Assembly (NCBI RefSeq): GCF_017983445.1 | Contig: NZ_JAGOBJ010000008.1 | Coordinates: forward strand, 124,001-188,000 | From: Halomonas sp. | GTDB taxonomy: Bacteria; Pseudomonadota; Gammaproteobacteria; Pseudomonadales; Halomonadaceae | Reading direction: 5' to 3' | DNA length: 64,000 nucleotides | Shown: one piece after another, positions 26,996-37,186 of the stretch | Numbering within the stretch: the first letter of the stretch is position 1 | Layout: the number at the start of each line of letters is the position of its first letter | Program-made: the position numbers and the translations under genes | Notes under the pieces: generated by a model | What the model saw: only the letters and a program-made list of their open reading frames with translations | Told to the model about the DNA's origin: nothing | Databases searched by the model: none

Positions 26996-27880
26996 TCAGC
27001 CCAGGCCGTCGTACCAGTAGGTGGCCTCCGTGGCATGGCTGTAGGCGCTGGTGTGGGTGAGACTTATCAAGCGATTGGCGCCATCATAACCGAGTGTTAA
27101 GCGCTTACTGTTCGGTTGTTGCCACTCGCTCAGGTTGCTCGCGCCGTCGTAGCGGTAGGTGGCCTCCGTGGCATGGCTGTAGGCGCTGGTGTGGGTGAGA
27201 CTTATCAAGCGATTGGCGCCATCATAACCGAGTGTTAAGCGCTTACTGTCCGGTTGTTGTCGCTCGATCATATTACCCGCACCGTCGTAACGGTAGCGGG
27301 TGCCGTTGAGTTGGCCGAGGCGGTTATCGGAGAGGGCCTGCTGGCCATCCAGGCGGTTACCGGCGGCGTCTACCTCGTAGCGGTGGGCCTGGTCGCCATG
27401 CTGGCTGCCGGTTAAGCGGCCTGCGGCATCGTAGCTATACGCAATCACTTTGGATTGTTCGCCTTGCAGGGCGCGAAAGTTCATCCGGCCCAGGGCGTCG
27501 TATTGATACTGCTGGCCGCCGCCGGATGGGGTGCCGCGCAGGGTGAGGTGGTCCAGTTGGCCAAGGTGGGTATAACCCCGCTCCAGAAACAGCGGTTGCG
27601 TCTGGTCGCCACTGCCGAGGCTGACGCGGCGCTGAGTCTCGCGGTGCAGGGCATCCGGTGTCAGGGCGATGTCCAGATTCAGGTCCGGCGCGCTCAACCC
27701 GTGCAGGTGGCCGCTGCCGTAGGTGTGCGCGTTCAGCGCGCGGGCAGATCACTGAACTGGCTTTGTTGGGGCGCGCCGTTGGCGCCCAAGCTTGTAGCAT
27801 TCGCTGCTGGCCGGTGGCGCGCGGTGAGACGGCTAGTGGCATCATACGCGTTGTGCATGACCATCGGCTAACCATTGGAG
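26996..27880 (-). pseudogene. Rhs repeat fragment (third, most degraded copy)
   Basis: Minus-strand remnant of an Rhs core matching the middle of the intact gene at 31111-35691: [49 protein letters not shown] and so on. The open stretch of 233 codons (27697 down to 26996) begins at an internal codon; upstream homology continues in another frame to about 27880 with a deletion. It ends abruptly at YDGLG, before the conserved DPIGL motif and any toxin tip. A 138-bp tandem duplication lies inside it. Clearly non-functional. Confidence 0.8.
27017..27292. repeat. 138-bp tandem duplication inside the Rhs fragment
   Basis: Two adjacent units of 138 bp (46 codons), 27017-27154 and 27155-27292, share a long near-identical stretch encoding [20 protein letters not shown] and flanks; the second unit diverges toward its end. 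This is an in-frame duplication within the YD-repeat region, absent from the other two Rhs copies. Confidence 0.8.
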
Positions 27881-27952
27881 CAAATCTAACTTTCACAATT
27901 CGCCTTTCATTTGGCTACCAGCCATGGGACTAAAACGAAAAACCGCAATATT

Positions 27953-28161
27953 TCACAACTTCTTTTTTTTAAATAATCTTATCCCGCTTTTAATGAATAT
28001 CCATACACCAAAAATAATCACAGCTGAAGCTGGGAGTATTCTTTCACTTCCCAATTGCATATTCTTGATTTCACCTGTTGCTAATATATATATATACCAA
28101 ACATTATGAGAATAATGCTTATAAAAGCATTTACAGTATTATCCTGGAAATTTTTGCTCAT
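27953..28161 (-). pseudogene. Candidate small membrane immunity protein, frameshifted at a TA repeat
   Basis: ATG at 28161 overlaps the TGA of the second Rhs copy as ATGA. The frame reads MSKNFQDNTVNAFISIILIM and on to a TAG after 26 codons, just past a tract of six TA units (28085-28096). Removing one TA unit restores a 68-residue protein with two hydrophobic segments (about residues 12-27 and 44-57) and a basic end (LFKKKKL, TGA at 27953-27955). Position after an Rhs toxin tip and small membrane architecture suggest an immunity protein. Whether the tract is a fixed mutation or a phase switch cannot be told from one sequence. Confidence 0.5.
28085..28096. repeat. (TA)6 dinucleotide tract within the immunity-like frame
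   Basis: Six consecutive TA units lie at the exact point where the small minus-strand reading frame breaks. Loss of one unit, or gain of two, would reopen the frame. Confidence 0.7.
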
Positions 28162-30720
28162 TTTCCCCATTCCTCAGGGCTAAATACAGTGCCCATAATA
28201 TAACCAACAATACCAGACTTGTTTGGTGAAGGTGGGTCTGGCAAAGAGCTATCTAAAACATCCAAGGCGACTCCTTGTACAGCAGGATTAGCTATTCCCA
28301 CCGCCGCTCCCGGTGATACAGTTGCAACGCTACATAAGGCTCTTAAGCTGAGTTGATTAGCGCCAGTAACTAATGCACTACCAGCACTTGCCGCTGCGCT
28401 TGCAGCACCCGGAATGGCAGCACCTGCCATTGGCGCTGCTAAAGCGGCTGATGCGGCAGGGAGAGTAATATCACTACGTGTTGCGCCCTGATACCTTAGT
28501 GCTCTTCCATGATTGGCATCTTTAGATAACGCTGACATGCTTGTTGGAAATATCAAGCCAATACCTGGATTATAATCTCCACCTGTTACTACTTGGCCGC
28601 CTTGGACTGGCGAAGGGGATGGTGCAGCGTGTGCTAACGCTTGTGAGCCATATGCGGAACTGACACTGCCCATGGCTGATTGAAACAATCCCAACGGATC
28701 GACCGCACCTGCCGGATTAACTACATATCCATACAAATTGGTGCCACCATTGAGGCCAATCGGATCCTGACTTACATACCGCCCCTGCTGCGGATCATAA
28801 TACCGGTGGCGGTTGTAGTAGAGACCACTCTCCTCATCGTGCCACTGGCCTTGAAAGCGAATCGGCTGCTCAGTATTCCCATGCGCATTCTTCACCGCCG
28901 CCCAGTCATCAGGCTGCGCCTGCCATTTCGTTTCGCCGTTGGCGGCAATGAGCTGCATCGGTGTACCGATGGCATCGGTAACGAAGGCACTGAGCGCTTG
29001 CCCTTGCTGGGTATCATCAATGCGCAACATGGGCACAAAACTGCCCTGCTCGTAGACAATGGTCGAGCGCTGACTATCGCTTTCTTCCCGCACAATCCTG
29101 TCACCATCCCAGCCGTAGCGGGTGGTGGCGGTGGTGCCGTTCACGTGGCGCACGGTCTTGTTGATCCGGCGGCCCAGGCCGTCGTAGCGGTAGGTGGCCT
29201 CCGTGGTATGGCCATAGGCGCTGGTGTGGGTGAGGCTTACCAGGCGGTTGGCACCATCGTAGCCCATCGCCAGACGCTCGCCGTCCGGTTGTTGCCGCTC
29301 GATCATATTACCCGCGCCATCGTAGCGGTAGCGGGTGTCGTTGAGCTGGCCCAGGCGGTTGTCGGAGAGGGCCTGCTGGCCCTCCAGGCGGTTACCGGCA
29401 GAGTCTAGCGCGTAGCGGTGGGCCTGGTCGCCGTGCTGGCTGCCGGTCAGGCGGCCGGCGGCATCGTAGCTGTACGCAATCACCTAGCAGTGATCGCCTT
29501 GCAGCGCGCGGAAGCTCATCCGGCCCAGGGCGTCGTACTGGTACTGCTGGCCGCCGCTGGCCTGCGCACCGCGCAGGGTGGGTGGTCCAGTTGGTCAAGG
29601 TTGGTCAAGGTTGGTATAGCCGCGCTCCTGAATCAGCGGTTGGGTCTGGTCGCCACTGCCGAGGCTGACGCGGCGCTGAGTCTCGGGGTGCAAGGCATCC
29701 GGTGTCAGGTCTATGTCAAGATTCAGGTCCGGCGCGCTCAGGCCGTGCAGGTGGCCGCTGCCGTAGGTTTGCCAGTTCAGCGCGGGCAGGTCGCCGAACT
29801 GGCTTTGTTGGGGCGCGCCGTTGGCGGTTAGGGTGTGTTGCTGCTGCCACTGCCAGCCGCTGCTATCTTCGATACCTACGTGGCGCTGCTGTTCGCCGGT
29901 CAGTCGCTGGGCGTGGTCGTAGCTGAACGTCACTCCCCCATGGTCGTTGGTTACGCTCGCCAGCTGGCCGTTAGTGCTCCAGCGGTACTGCTCGGTGCTG
30001 GCGGGGGCGTGTTCGGTCGCAGGCAGGTGACGGGCGGTAAGGCGACCAGCGGCGTCGTACGCGTAACGCGTGACCAGCGGCTGGCCATCCGGGCCTGTGC
30101 GGTTGGTTTCGGTGCGCTCGACCAACTGGCCCGCGCCATCATAGCGGTACTGCTGCTCGCGGCCATCCGGGCCGGTCTCGCTGGCCAGGCGGTCCATATT
30201 GTCATAGGCAAAGCGGTAGACCGCGCCGTTGCCCAGGGTGAGTTCGTTCAGGCGACCGACGTCATCAAACGCTGTGGTCTGGTGGCTGCCATCAGCCTCG
30301 ATACGCTGCACCGGGCGGCCGTGATCGTCAAAGAAGAACTGCTGGCGGAAGCCTTGCGGGCCTTCCAGCTCGACCAGGCGGCCCTGCGGGTCATAGTGGT
30401 GGTGCCAGTGGGTGCCGTCCGGCAGTTGGGTAGCAATACGCTGCCCACGCTCGTCGTGCTGGGTACGCGTGGTTTCTCCCAAGGCGTTAGTGACGCTGGC
30501 GAGAAAACCGTGGCGGTCGTAGTCGTACGCGGTGCGCTGCCGGGAGCAGTCGATCTGGGCGGTGACCTGGCCCATGGCATCCCACTCGCGGTGCCCTCGG
30601 CATCGATGACCGCGAGCAGGTTTCCGCGCTCGTTGCGCTCCACACCTGCCACTGCTGGTGCTCGATCCCTTCGATACGCACGCTGTTGCCCAGTGTGCGT
30701 CCATCCGAGGTGTAGCTACA
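28158..30720 (-). pseudogene. Rhs core plus alternative toxin tip (second copy, decayed)
   Basis: Truncated duplicate of the neighbouring Rhs gene, lacking the VgrG and N-terminal Rhs parts; homology starts near 30720. Lesions seen: shifts of frame at about 30600-30670, a 10-bp tandem duplication at 29591-29610 giving an immediate TGA, a one-base deletion at about 29580, and a CAG to TAG stop at 29484-29486. From 29483 to 28158 an open 441-codon stretch encodes the end of the core ([13 protein letters not shown]) and a separate tip of about 195 residues, Ala/Gly/Ser-rich in the middle (PAASAALAAPMAGAAIPG). I do not recognise the tip family. It is a displaced orphan tip of the kind known in rhs loci. 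Confidence 0.8.
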
Positions 30721-30881
30721 CCAAAATTAGTGGGCTTCTGGGCCACCACGAGTTCACTGGACATATTGCCTATTGTAATAATTCTTTTCTATACTACCGC
30801 CAAAGAAGGAAAAATTTTCTTTCTGTAATAAGGGATTATGGATTTTTTGAATTAAGGTGGACTGAGATCGTAGTCAGCTTG

Positions 30882-31121
30882 TCAGCGATTTTTCTTTTTG
30901 TCCTTTTCTTTTTGATATTTATTCAGGTAGTCACCCAAGCTGTTTGTCAGAACTATAAATGTAGTTAAGATGGCAGTTACAAGGGTAATTACCATTACTA
31001 TTGCCATGGTCTTCTTTAATAAAATCTGCTCAGGTCCAAACTCAACTAAACCAAAGCTTGAAAAGCAAAGTATAAAAGACCATATCCGAATTTTATTTAT
31101 TAATTTCATGCTATTGTTCAT
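30882..31121 (-). CDS. Small membrane protein, probable immunity partner of the Rhs tip
   Basis: 79 residues from ATG at 31121, or 75 from an ATG at 31109. Two hydrophobic segments are visible (about residues 12-26 and 39-59), then a very basic tail ([12 protein letters not shown]). It begins inside the last codons of the Rhs gene (11-bp overlap), the standard place for the cognate immunity gene of a polymorphic toxin. It is AT-rich compared with the Rhs core. No named family is recognised; immunity function is inferred from position, size and membrane topology. Confidence 0.6.
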   Translation of the reverse strand: MNNSMKLINKIRIWSFILCFSSFGLVEFGPEQILLKKTMAIVMVITLVTAILTTFIVLTNSLGDYLNKYQKEKDKKKNR

Positions 31122-34100
31122 TAAGCAGATCTCCTATGTTACCTAGGACATTCGTGGTTGTTTTACAATGCTGAATCCCACCTGCTAAGCCATGGCTAGG
31201 CCCAAGCCATCCGCTTGCTCCGGCTAAAGCACCTCCACCAGCATCTATAGATGCTCCACCACCTTTAATGATGCCACCACGTACAAAAGGCCCCCAGGTT
31301 TCTGACACTCCATCTTCAAGGGGAGTCGATCCTATGCTTGCGTTTCCTCCAAAACCTGCACCTCTAAACAGGCCTAGACCATACTGTTGGCATTCACTTA
31401 CGACCCAAGCATAATTTCCTCTAGTATCCATTTTTAATCCCGTCGATACTGTTTGTCCGAAAACGCCACCGAACGCTTCAGCTGAGGAGTTTCCTTCACC
31501 AGTAATAACAATATTTTCTGCTGCTTTTCTGACTGCATTGGATTGGCTATAAGGCCCACCTCCGAGTCCATAGACCCCACTTAGCCCTTGTGGGTCTATC
31601 TCTATGTTCGGCGCCGCTGCATATTGATACATATTCATCCCACCATGCAATCCAATCGGATCCTGGCTCACATACCGCCCCTGCTGCGGATCGTAATACC
31701 GATGACGGTTGTAGTAGAGTCCACTTTCTTCATCGTGCCACTGGCCTTGAAAGCGAATCGGCTGCGCTGTATTGCCGCGAATGTTCTTCACCGCCGCCCA
31801 ATCATCAGGCTGCGCCTGCCATTTCGTTTCACCATTGGGCGCCACCAGTTGCATGGGCGTACCCAGCGCATCCGTGATGAAAGCGCTGAGGATTTGACCT
31901 TGCTGGGTATCATCAATGCGCAGCATGGGCACAAAACTACCCGGCTCGTAGACAATGGTCGAGCGCTGACTGTCGCTTTCTTCCCGCACAATCCTGTCAC
32001 CATCCCAACCGTAGTGGGTAGTGGCGGTGGTGCCGTTGGTGTGGCGGACGGTTTTGCTGATCCGGCGGCCCAGGGCGTCGTAGCGGTAGGCGGCCTCCGT
32101 GGTATGGCCGTAGGCGCTGGTGTGGGTGAGGCTTACCAAGCGGTTGGCACCGTCGTAGCCCATCGCCAGACGCTCGCCGTCCGGTTGTTGCCGCTCGATC
32201 ATATTACCCGCGCCATCGTAGCGGTAGCGGGTGCCGTTGAGCTGGCCCAGGCGGTTGTCGGAGAGGGCCTGCTGGCCGTCCAGACGGTTACCGGCGGCAT
32301 CTACGGCGTAGCGGTGGGCCTGGTCGCCGTGCTGGCTGCCGGTCAGGCGGCCAGCGGCATCGTAGCTATAGGCAATCACTTGGGAGTGCTCGCCTTGCAG
32401 GGCGCGGAAGCTCATCCGGCCCAAGGCATCGTACTGGTACTGCTGGCCGCCGCCTTGGGGCGCGCCGCGTAGGGTGAGGTGATCCAGTTGGCCGAGGTTC
32501 GTATAACCCCGCTCCAGAATCAGCGGGTGCGTCTGGTCGCCACCGCCGAGGCTTATGCGGCGCTGAGTCTCGCGGTGTAGGGCGTCGGGCTCCAGGGCGA
32601 TGTCCACGTTCAGGTCCGGCGCGCTCAGGCCGTGCAGGTGGCCGCTGCCGTAGGTATGCCAGTTCAGGGCGGGCAGGTCGCCAAACTGACTCTGCTGCGG
32701 CGCGCCGTTGGCGGTGAGGGTGTGGTGCTGCTGCCACTGCCACTGCCAGCCGCTGCCACCTTCAAGACCCGCGTGGCGCTGCTGTTCGCCGGTCAGCCGT
32801 TGAGCGTGGTCGTACTGGAACGTCACTTCCCCATGGGCGTTGGTCACGCTCGCCAGTTGGCCGTTGGCGCCCCAGCGGTACTGCTCGGTGCTGGCAGGGG
32901 CATGTTCGGTCGCAGGCAGGTGACGGGCGGTAAGGCGACCAGCGGCATCGTATTCGTAACGCGTGGCCAGCGGCTGGCCATCCGGGCCGGTGCGGTTGGT
33001 TTCGGTGCGTTCGACTAACTGACCCGCGCCATCATAGCGGTACTGCTGCTCGCGGCCATCCGGACCGGTCTCGCTGGCCAGGCGGTCCATATTGTCATAG
33101 GCAAAGCGGTAGACCGCGCCGTTGCCCAGGGTGAGTTCGTTCAGGCGGCCGATATCGTCATAGGCGGTATATTGGTGACTGCCGTCGGCCTCGATGCGCT
33201 GCACCGGGCGGCCGTGGTCGTCAAAGAAGAACTGCTGGCGGAAGCCTTGCGGGCCTTCCAGCTCGATCAGGCGGCCTTGCGGGTCATAGTGGTGGTGCCA
33301 GTGGGTGCCGTCGGGCAGCTGGGTGGCGATACGCTGCCCACGCTCATCGTGCTGGGTGCGGGTGGTTTCCCCCAGGGCATTGGTGATGCTGGCGAGAAAA
33401 CCGTGGCGGTCGTAGTCGTACGCGGTACGCTGCCGGGAGCAGTCGATCTGGGCGGTGACCTGACCCAGGGCGTTCCATTCGCGCTGGTGCGTCGCGCCCA
33501 CCGCATCGGTGACCGTGGTAGGGCGGTCGGGCAGGCGTTCATCGTCATAGGCGAAGGCAGTGGTGCCTTCTGGCCCGGTGATCTCCAGCGGCTGGCCGCG
33601 TTCATCGCGCGTGATCTGCCAGTGCTGGTTCTCGGGGCCTTCTACGCGGGTCGTATTGCCCATAGCGTCGCGCTCGAGGATCCAACGCTGCCCATCCGGC
33701 GTGACCTGACCGATCACCTGGCCGTTCTCGTCGCGCTCGATCAGCGTCTCGCGGCCGAGCGGGTCGACCGTGGCGATCTTGCGCCCGGCGCGGTCGTAGC
33801 GAAACTCGATGCGCGAGCCGTCGGCGCGGGTGTGGGCGGTCCAGCGCTGGCCGGGGCCGCTACCCACGAAGTGATACAGCTCTTCACGGCCCAGGCTGTC
33901 GGTGACCTGGGTGTGATCGACGTGATAGGTGTAGCGTCGTGCGAGGCCGCCCGCTTCCTGCTGGCCGACCACGCGGCCGTCCGGGGCGTGGCGGTCCCAG
34001 GTGTAGTGGGCTTCCATACCGCCGGGCACGCGGTGAGCAATCAGCATGTGATCCTGCCACTCGAACTCGCGAACCACTTCGCCATGGCGATGGCGCACGG

Positions 34101-35691
34101 CGAGCAGGTCGCCGGCTGCGCTGAACGAGTAGCGCACCAGCCAATCATCCTGCACGCTGCAGTCATGATCCTGAACCAGCTTGACGCCGGTTAGGCGCTG
34201 ACCGGCATCGTCGGCCTGCCGGGGCAGCAGGGCATCGTAGACGAACTGGTAGTGGCGCCCGGCGCTGTCGATGGCGCGTACCAGCAACGCATTGTCCCAC
34301 TGGTACGCCGTGGTATAACCGTTGCGGTCGCGCTCTTCAGTCAGCGGCCAGCGCTCGCTGGCATTCTCAGGGCGGGCAAACACGTAGTAAAGGCCGCCGG
34401 TATCGCTGAGCACGATGCGCGCGGGGTCGTCGCGCAGCGTCTCGTCCAGCGCCTGCCAGCGGGGATCGTTATCTGCTGCTTGGTCTTGAGACACGGATTC
34501 GCCCCCACGGCGTATCCACAGCTGTTCGGTAGGCGAGAAGCGCGCCTGACCTGGCTCGAGTGATCCAAAGGTAATTTGTCGCCCTTGGGCATCGTGGATA
34601 ACGCAGGCGTCATCTTCCAGGGTAATAGCCAGGCTTTCACCTGACAGCGACCAGCCCTGGCCGAGCACGCCGATCCGCGCGTTGCTGGAGAGGTACCCAC
34701 GGCTGAACACAAAAGGTCGCGGTGCGGGAAGGGCAAAATCGGTCTCGGCGGGGAGCAGCTTGGCCCCCAACAGTGGGTTCACTGGACTGCCCACGGCGGG
34801 TTCGCAGGCGCTACAGTCGTCGGCCAGGCCATCGGTAATGTCGATATCCTCCAGCGCCAGGGGCGTGGCCGCGGCGATATCGCTACTGAGCAGGGGCGTC
34901 TGATGCGGCTCCAGGGTAATGTCATCACTCTCTTCCGGCTCGGCTTCGCCGGGCAGGCGCGGCAATACGATTGCTTGCCCCTGGCCACGGCCGGGGCTCC
35001 CGCCAGAGTTGATTTTCACCTGCGCACCCACGATGGTCACGCCGCTGGGGTCGAGTTTGACAAAGCTGCCGCCGGCTTTAAGGGTGATCTCCGCCCCGGC
35101 CTCAATCACGACCTGGGAGCCTGCCTTGTAATGCACTTCGCGGCCCGCTTCCAGCAACTGCGAATCGCCGTAGAACTCGTGGCGAGTCTGATCCACCTGA
35201 AGGTGATCATCGCCTTTTACCTGGGTAAAACGGTCGTTATGTACCGTCAGGTGGTCGTCGTTGTGGATCTCGCTTAAACGGTTGCGGTGCAGCTTCAGGT
35301 GGCTGTCGCGGCGAATCTCTTCGGTGCGGTCGTTCAGGGTGAGCAGTTCCAGGTCTTTCTGGGCGTGCAGCCAGATCTGCTCTTCACCGGCTTCGTCCTC
35401 AAAACGTAGCTCGTTGAACCCCTCGGCCTTGTGACTCTGGGTGCGGATCACGGTACGCGTTTTATGCTCCGGCAGCGGGTAGGGCGGGATGTTTACCGCG
35501 TGGTAGGTACGCCCGGTGATGAGTGGCTGGTCCGGGTCGCCTTCCAGGAACGAGATAATCACCTCATGGCCAATCCGCGGAACCGCCATGCTGCCATAGC
35601 CACCACCCGCCCAACCCTGGGCGACACGTATCCAGCAGCTGGCTGTTTCATTGGGCTCGGCGTAGCGATCCCAAGGGAACTGGACCTTCAC
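31111..35691 (-). CDS. Rhs protein with VgrG beta-spike part at N-terminus and unknown C-terminal tip
   Basis: 1526 residues from GTG at 35691. The first part is the C-terminal half of a VgrG spike: the gp5-like OB domain ([20 protein letters not shown]) and beta-helix repeats ending with [15 protein letters not shown] linker and an Rhs cage region of many YD repeats follow ([27 protein letters not shown]), ending in the conserved core [13 protein letters not shown]. The last about 178 residues after DPIGL are the variable tip, Gly-rich at the end ([20 protein letters not shown]). The tip is released inside target cells in known Rhs effectors; its activity here is unknown. The missing N-terminal VgrG half lies upstream in another frame. 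Confidence 0.85.
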   Translation of the reverse strand: MKVQFPWDRYAEPNETASCWIRVAQGWAGGGYGSMAVPRIGHEVIISFLEGDPDQPLITGRTYHAVNIPPYPLPEHKTRTVIRTQSHKAEGFNELRFEDEAGEEQIWLHAQKDLELLTLNDRTEEIRRDSHLKLHRNRLSEIHNDDHLTVHNDRFTQVKGDDHLQVDQTRHEFYGDSQLLEAGREVHYKAGSQVVIEAGAEITLKAGGSFVKLDPSGVTIVGAQVKINSGGSPGRGQGQAIVLPRLPGEAEPEESDDITLEPHQTPLLSSDIAAATPLALEDIDITDGLADDCSACEPAVGSPVNPLLGAKLLPAETDFALPAPRPFVFSRGYLSSNARIGVLGQGWSLSGESLAITLEDDACVIHDAQGRQITFGSLEPGQARFSPTEQLWIRRGGESVSQDQAADNDPRWQALDETLRDDPARIVLSDTGGLYYVFARPENASERWPLTEERDRNGYTTAYQWDNALLVRAIDSAGRHYQFVYDALLPRQADDAGQRLTGVKLVQDHDCSVQDDWLVRYSFSAAGDLLAVRHRHGEVVREFEWQDHMLIAHRVPGGMEAHYTWDRHAPDGRVVGQQEAGGLARRYTYHVDHTQVTDSLGREELYHFVGSGPGQRWTAHTRADGSRIEFRYDRAGRKIATVDPLGRETLIERDENGQVIGQVTPDGQRWILERDAMGNTTRVEGPENQHWQITRDERGQPLEITGPEGTTAFAYDDERLPDRPTTVTDAVGATHQREWNALGQVTAQIDCSRQRTAYDYDRHGFLASITNALGETTRTQHDERGQRIATQLPDGTHWHHHYDPQGRLIELEGPQGFRQQFFFDDHGRPVQRIEADGSHQYTAYDDIGRLNELTLGNGAVYRFAYDNMDRLASETGPDGREQQYRYDGAGQLVERTETNRTGPDGQPLATRYEYDAAGRLTARHLPATEHAPASTEQYRWGANGQLASVTNAHGEVTFQYDHAQRLTGEQQRHAGLEGGSGWQWQWQQHHTLTANGAPQQSQFGDLPALNWHTYGSGHLHGLSAPDLNVDIALEPDALHRETQRRISLGGGDQTHPLILERGYTNLGQLDHLTLRGAPQGGGQQYQYDALGRMSFRALQGEHSQVIAYSYDAAGRLTGSQHGDQAHRYAVDAAGNRLDGQQALSDNRLGQLNGTRYRYDGAGNMIERQQPDGERLAMGYDGANRLVSLTHTSAYGHTTEAAYRYDALGRRISKTVRHTNGTTATTHYGWDGDRIVREESDSQRSTIVYEPGSFVPMLRIDDTQQGQILSAFITDALGTPMQLVAPNGETKWQAQPDDWAAVKNIRGNTAQPIRFQGQWHDEESGLYYNRHRYYDPQQGRYVSQDPIGLHGGMNMYQYAAAPNIEIDPQGLSGVYGLGGGPYSQSNAVRKAAENIVITGEGNSSAEAFGGVFGQTVSTGLKMDTRGNYAWVVSECQQYGLGLFRGAGFGGNASIGSTPLEDGVSETWGPFVRGGIIKGGGASIDAGGGALAGASGWLGPSHGLAGGIQHCKTTTNVLGNIGDLLNEQ

Positions 35692-36841
35692 CCGGCCGTG
35701 CTCGTCGCAGTAGATCTCTTCGCCTTCGGGGCCGCCAGGTCTGGTCTCGGGGCATCAGCGTCACGCTGTTGTGATAGCGGGTCATCTGCTCGCCCGCCTG
35801 ATCGGCGGTGGCGCTTCCCCGGGCCATGCCGTCCTCTTCCAGCGCCTGGGGTTGCTCGCCCACATGCACCACGCCCAATACCTGCCAGTCCTGATTGAGG
35901 CTCTCCACGTCGTGGTCGGTCAGGGTAAAGCAGAGTCCCGGGGCCAGTTCGGGCAGGTCGCTTTCGGCCTCGGCCATCAGCGCATCGGCACGCAGAGATT
36001 CCAGGCGGTGGCGGGTAAACGGTTTGCCGGAGCCATCCTTCTTGTAGCGCCCTGGGTAGTCGAAGTGTTCGTAGTCTTCGCGTTGGGCGTGTTCACCTAA
36101 CCCCGGCGCCAGATGCTCGTGAATCTGCGCATAGGCCGGGTTCTTGAAGGTGTAATCCTTGAGCATGGCAGAGGCCGGCCGCACCCGGCTGACCTGACGC
36201 AGCTTGCGCAAATGGCGCCGGGGCGGCGTGCCGCCCGCGCGGCCATGGTAGGTACGCTCACCGACGCTGGGCAGCACCGCCGTGGCATCGGCAAACACTA
36301 GCCGGTGCGCACCGCCTTCGGCGTTTTCGAACTCATGAAAATAGAAGCAGCCCTCTTCGGCGGCCAGGCGTTCGATAAACGCCAGATCGGTTTCCCGGTA
36401 CTGCACCAGGTACTCCCGCTCGAGCGGGGTACGCGTGGTGGCAAAGCCGATATCCGTCAGGCTACGCTCCTGGGCCAGGGTGGTGATCGCATCATAAGGC
36501 TGCGTTTCCTGAAAGATGCGCGAATTGTGGCGTAGCGAAAGCCGCCACAGCGCCGGGCGAATCACTACCTGATAAAAAGAGCGACGGTGCCCTCTGTCGC
36601 CTTGGGCGAACTCGCTCACAATGCCATGAATGCGGCGTAACGGTTCGCCGTCCTGCCAAATAGAGAGGGTGGCAGTTTTATCCAGGCAGTCGGTAGGGGT
36701 TAAGTCATGAGCGCGGCTGGCAAACTCGACAGAGAGCGAAAACGGTTCGGAAAGGGCTTCGCGGTGGGTAAAACGTACAACAGCAGTATCATCAGCCCCG
36801 GGTAGGGTGAGAGTAAACTGCAGGCCTGTTTTATCCGCCAT
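35648..36841 (-). CDS. vgrG: VgrG/TssI N-terminal part, frameshifted from the Rhs part
   Basis: 397 residues from ATG at 36841 with AAGGAG nine bases upstream. It carries the gp27-like domain of the type VI secretion spike protein Vgr[20 protein letters not shown], the IHGIVSEF segment, [19 protein letters not shown] and FYFHEF. It runs to [14 protein letters not shown] and then enters an unrelated Arg-rich frame that stops at 35648. The expected continuation [14 protein letters not shown] and the rest of the spike are in the frame of the Rhs gene, so one ancestral VgrG-Rhs gene has been split. Roughly 20 linker residues normal for VgrG also seem missing, suggesting a small out-of-frame deletion near 35735. 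No other T6SS genes are in the window. Confidence 0.85.
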   Translation of the reverse strand: MADKTGLQFTLTLPGADDTAVVRFTHREALSEPFSLSVEFASRAHDLTPTDCLDKTATLSIWQDGEPLRRIHGIVSEFAQGDRGHRRSFYQVVIRPALWRLSLRHNSRIFQETQPYDAITTLAQERSLTDIGFATTRTPLEREYLVQYRETDLAFIERLAAEEGCFYFHEFENAEGGAHRLVFADATAVLPSVGERTYHGRAGGTPPRRHLRKLRQVSRVRPASAMLKDYTFKNPAYAQIHEHLAPGLGEHAQREDYEHFDYPGRYKKDGSGKPFTRHRLESLRADALMAEAESDLPELAPGLCFTLTDHDVESLNQDWQVLGVVHVGEQPQALEEDGMARGSATADQAGEQMTRYHNSVTLMPRDQTWRPRRRRDLLRRARPGEGPVPLGSLRRAQ

Positions 36842-37186
36842 CGTATCGCTCCTTGAACCGCGTCTGCTAATGAGAAACGCTTAGGGTAGCGGGCTGAGCG
36901 GGAAGGGCAACCTTTGGAGGTTAAGAGGCGTTAATCTCTTACAGCGTTGTAAGACATTGCTTACAAAATTATTGGCATCGGCTTACAAAGACGGTGGAAG
37001 GCTAAAAATTAGCGTTTTCGCATGTAGGGAATGAGTAACGATTATGGTCAAGCAGCGCAAAGTCTTTGGCATACCTTTGGCATAGATGTGCTTGCGTACC
37101 GAGGCGATAACTGCAGAAAGGGCAATGTTTTACACGCAGGAAGATAAGTAATGGCTTATGAAAAGAATGCTAATAGTAATAAGAAC
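36842..37186. other. Intergenic region upstream of vgrG
   Basis: 345 bp without a gene. It holds an inverted repeat CTTACA-GCGT-TGTAAG at 36938-36953 and two further GCTTACAAA copies at 36959-36967 and 36981-36989, 22 bp apart, a possible binding-site cluster for vgrG control. A shorter inverted repeat AACCT-TTGG-AGGTT is at 36909-36922. Nothing else recognised. Confidence 0.4.

Noticed and set aside
27924-28109. Plus-strand 61-codon frame opposite the immunity-like gene
   Set aside because: The minus-strand reading is positioned by an ATGA overlap with the Rhs copy and gives two membrane helices once the TA tract is corrected; the plus-strand frame has no such support.
29835-30968. Long plus-strand open frame (377 codons) opposite the second Rhs copy
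   Set aside because: It is antisense to Rhs YD-repeat sequence; similar antisense frames appear opposite each Rhs copy (for example 31588-32472 and 33172-34194) because of the repeat's codon bias. No protein family signature and no ribosome-binding site.
26996-35000. Repeated blocks as a CRISPR array
   Set aside because: The repeats are protein-coding YD repeats and duplicated Rhs cores with a codon period, not short direct repeats with unique spacers.
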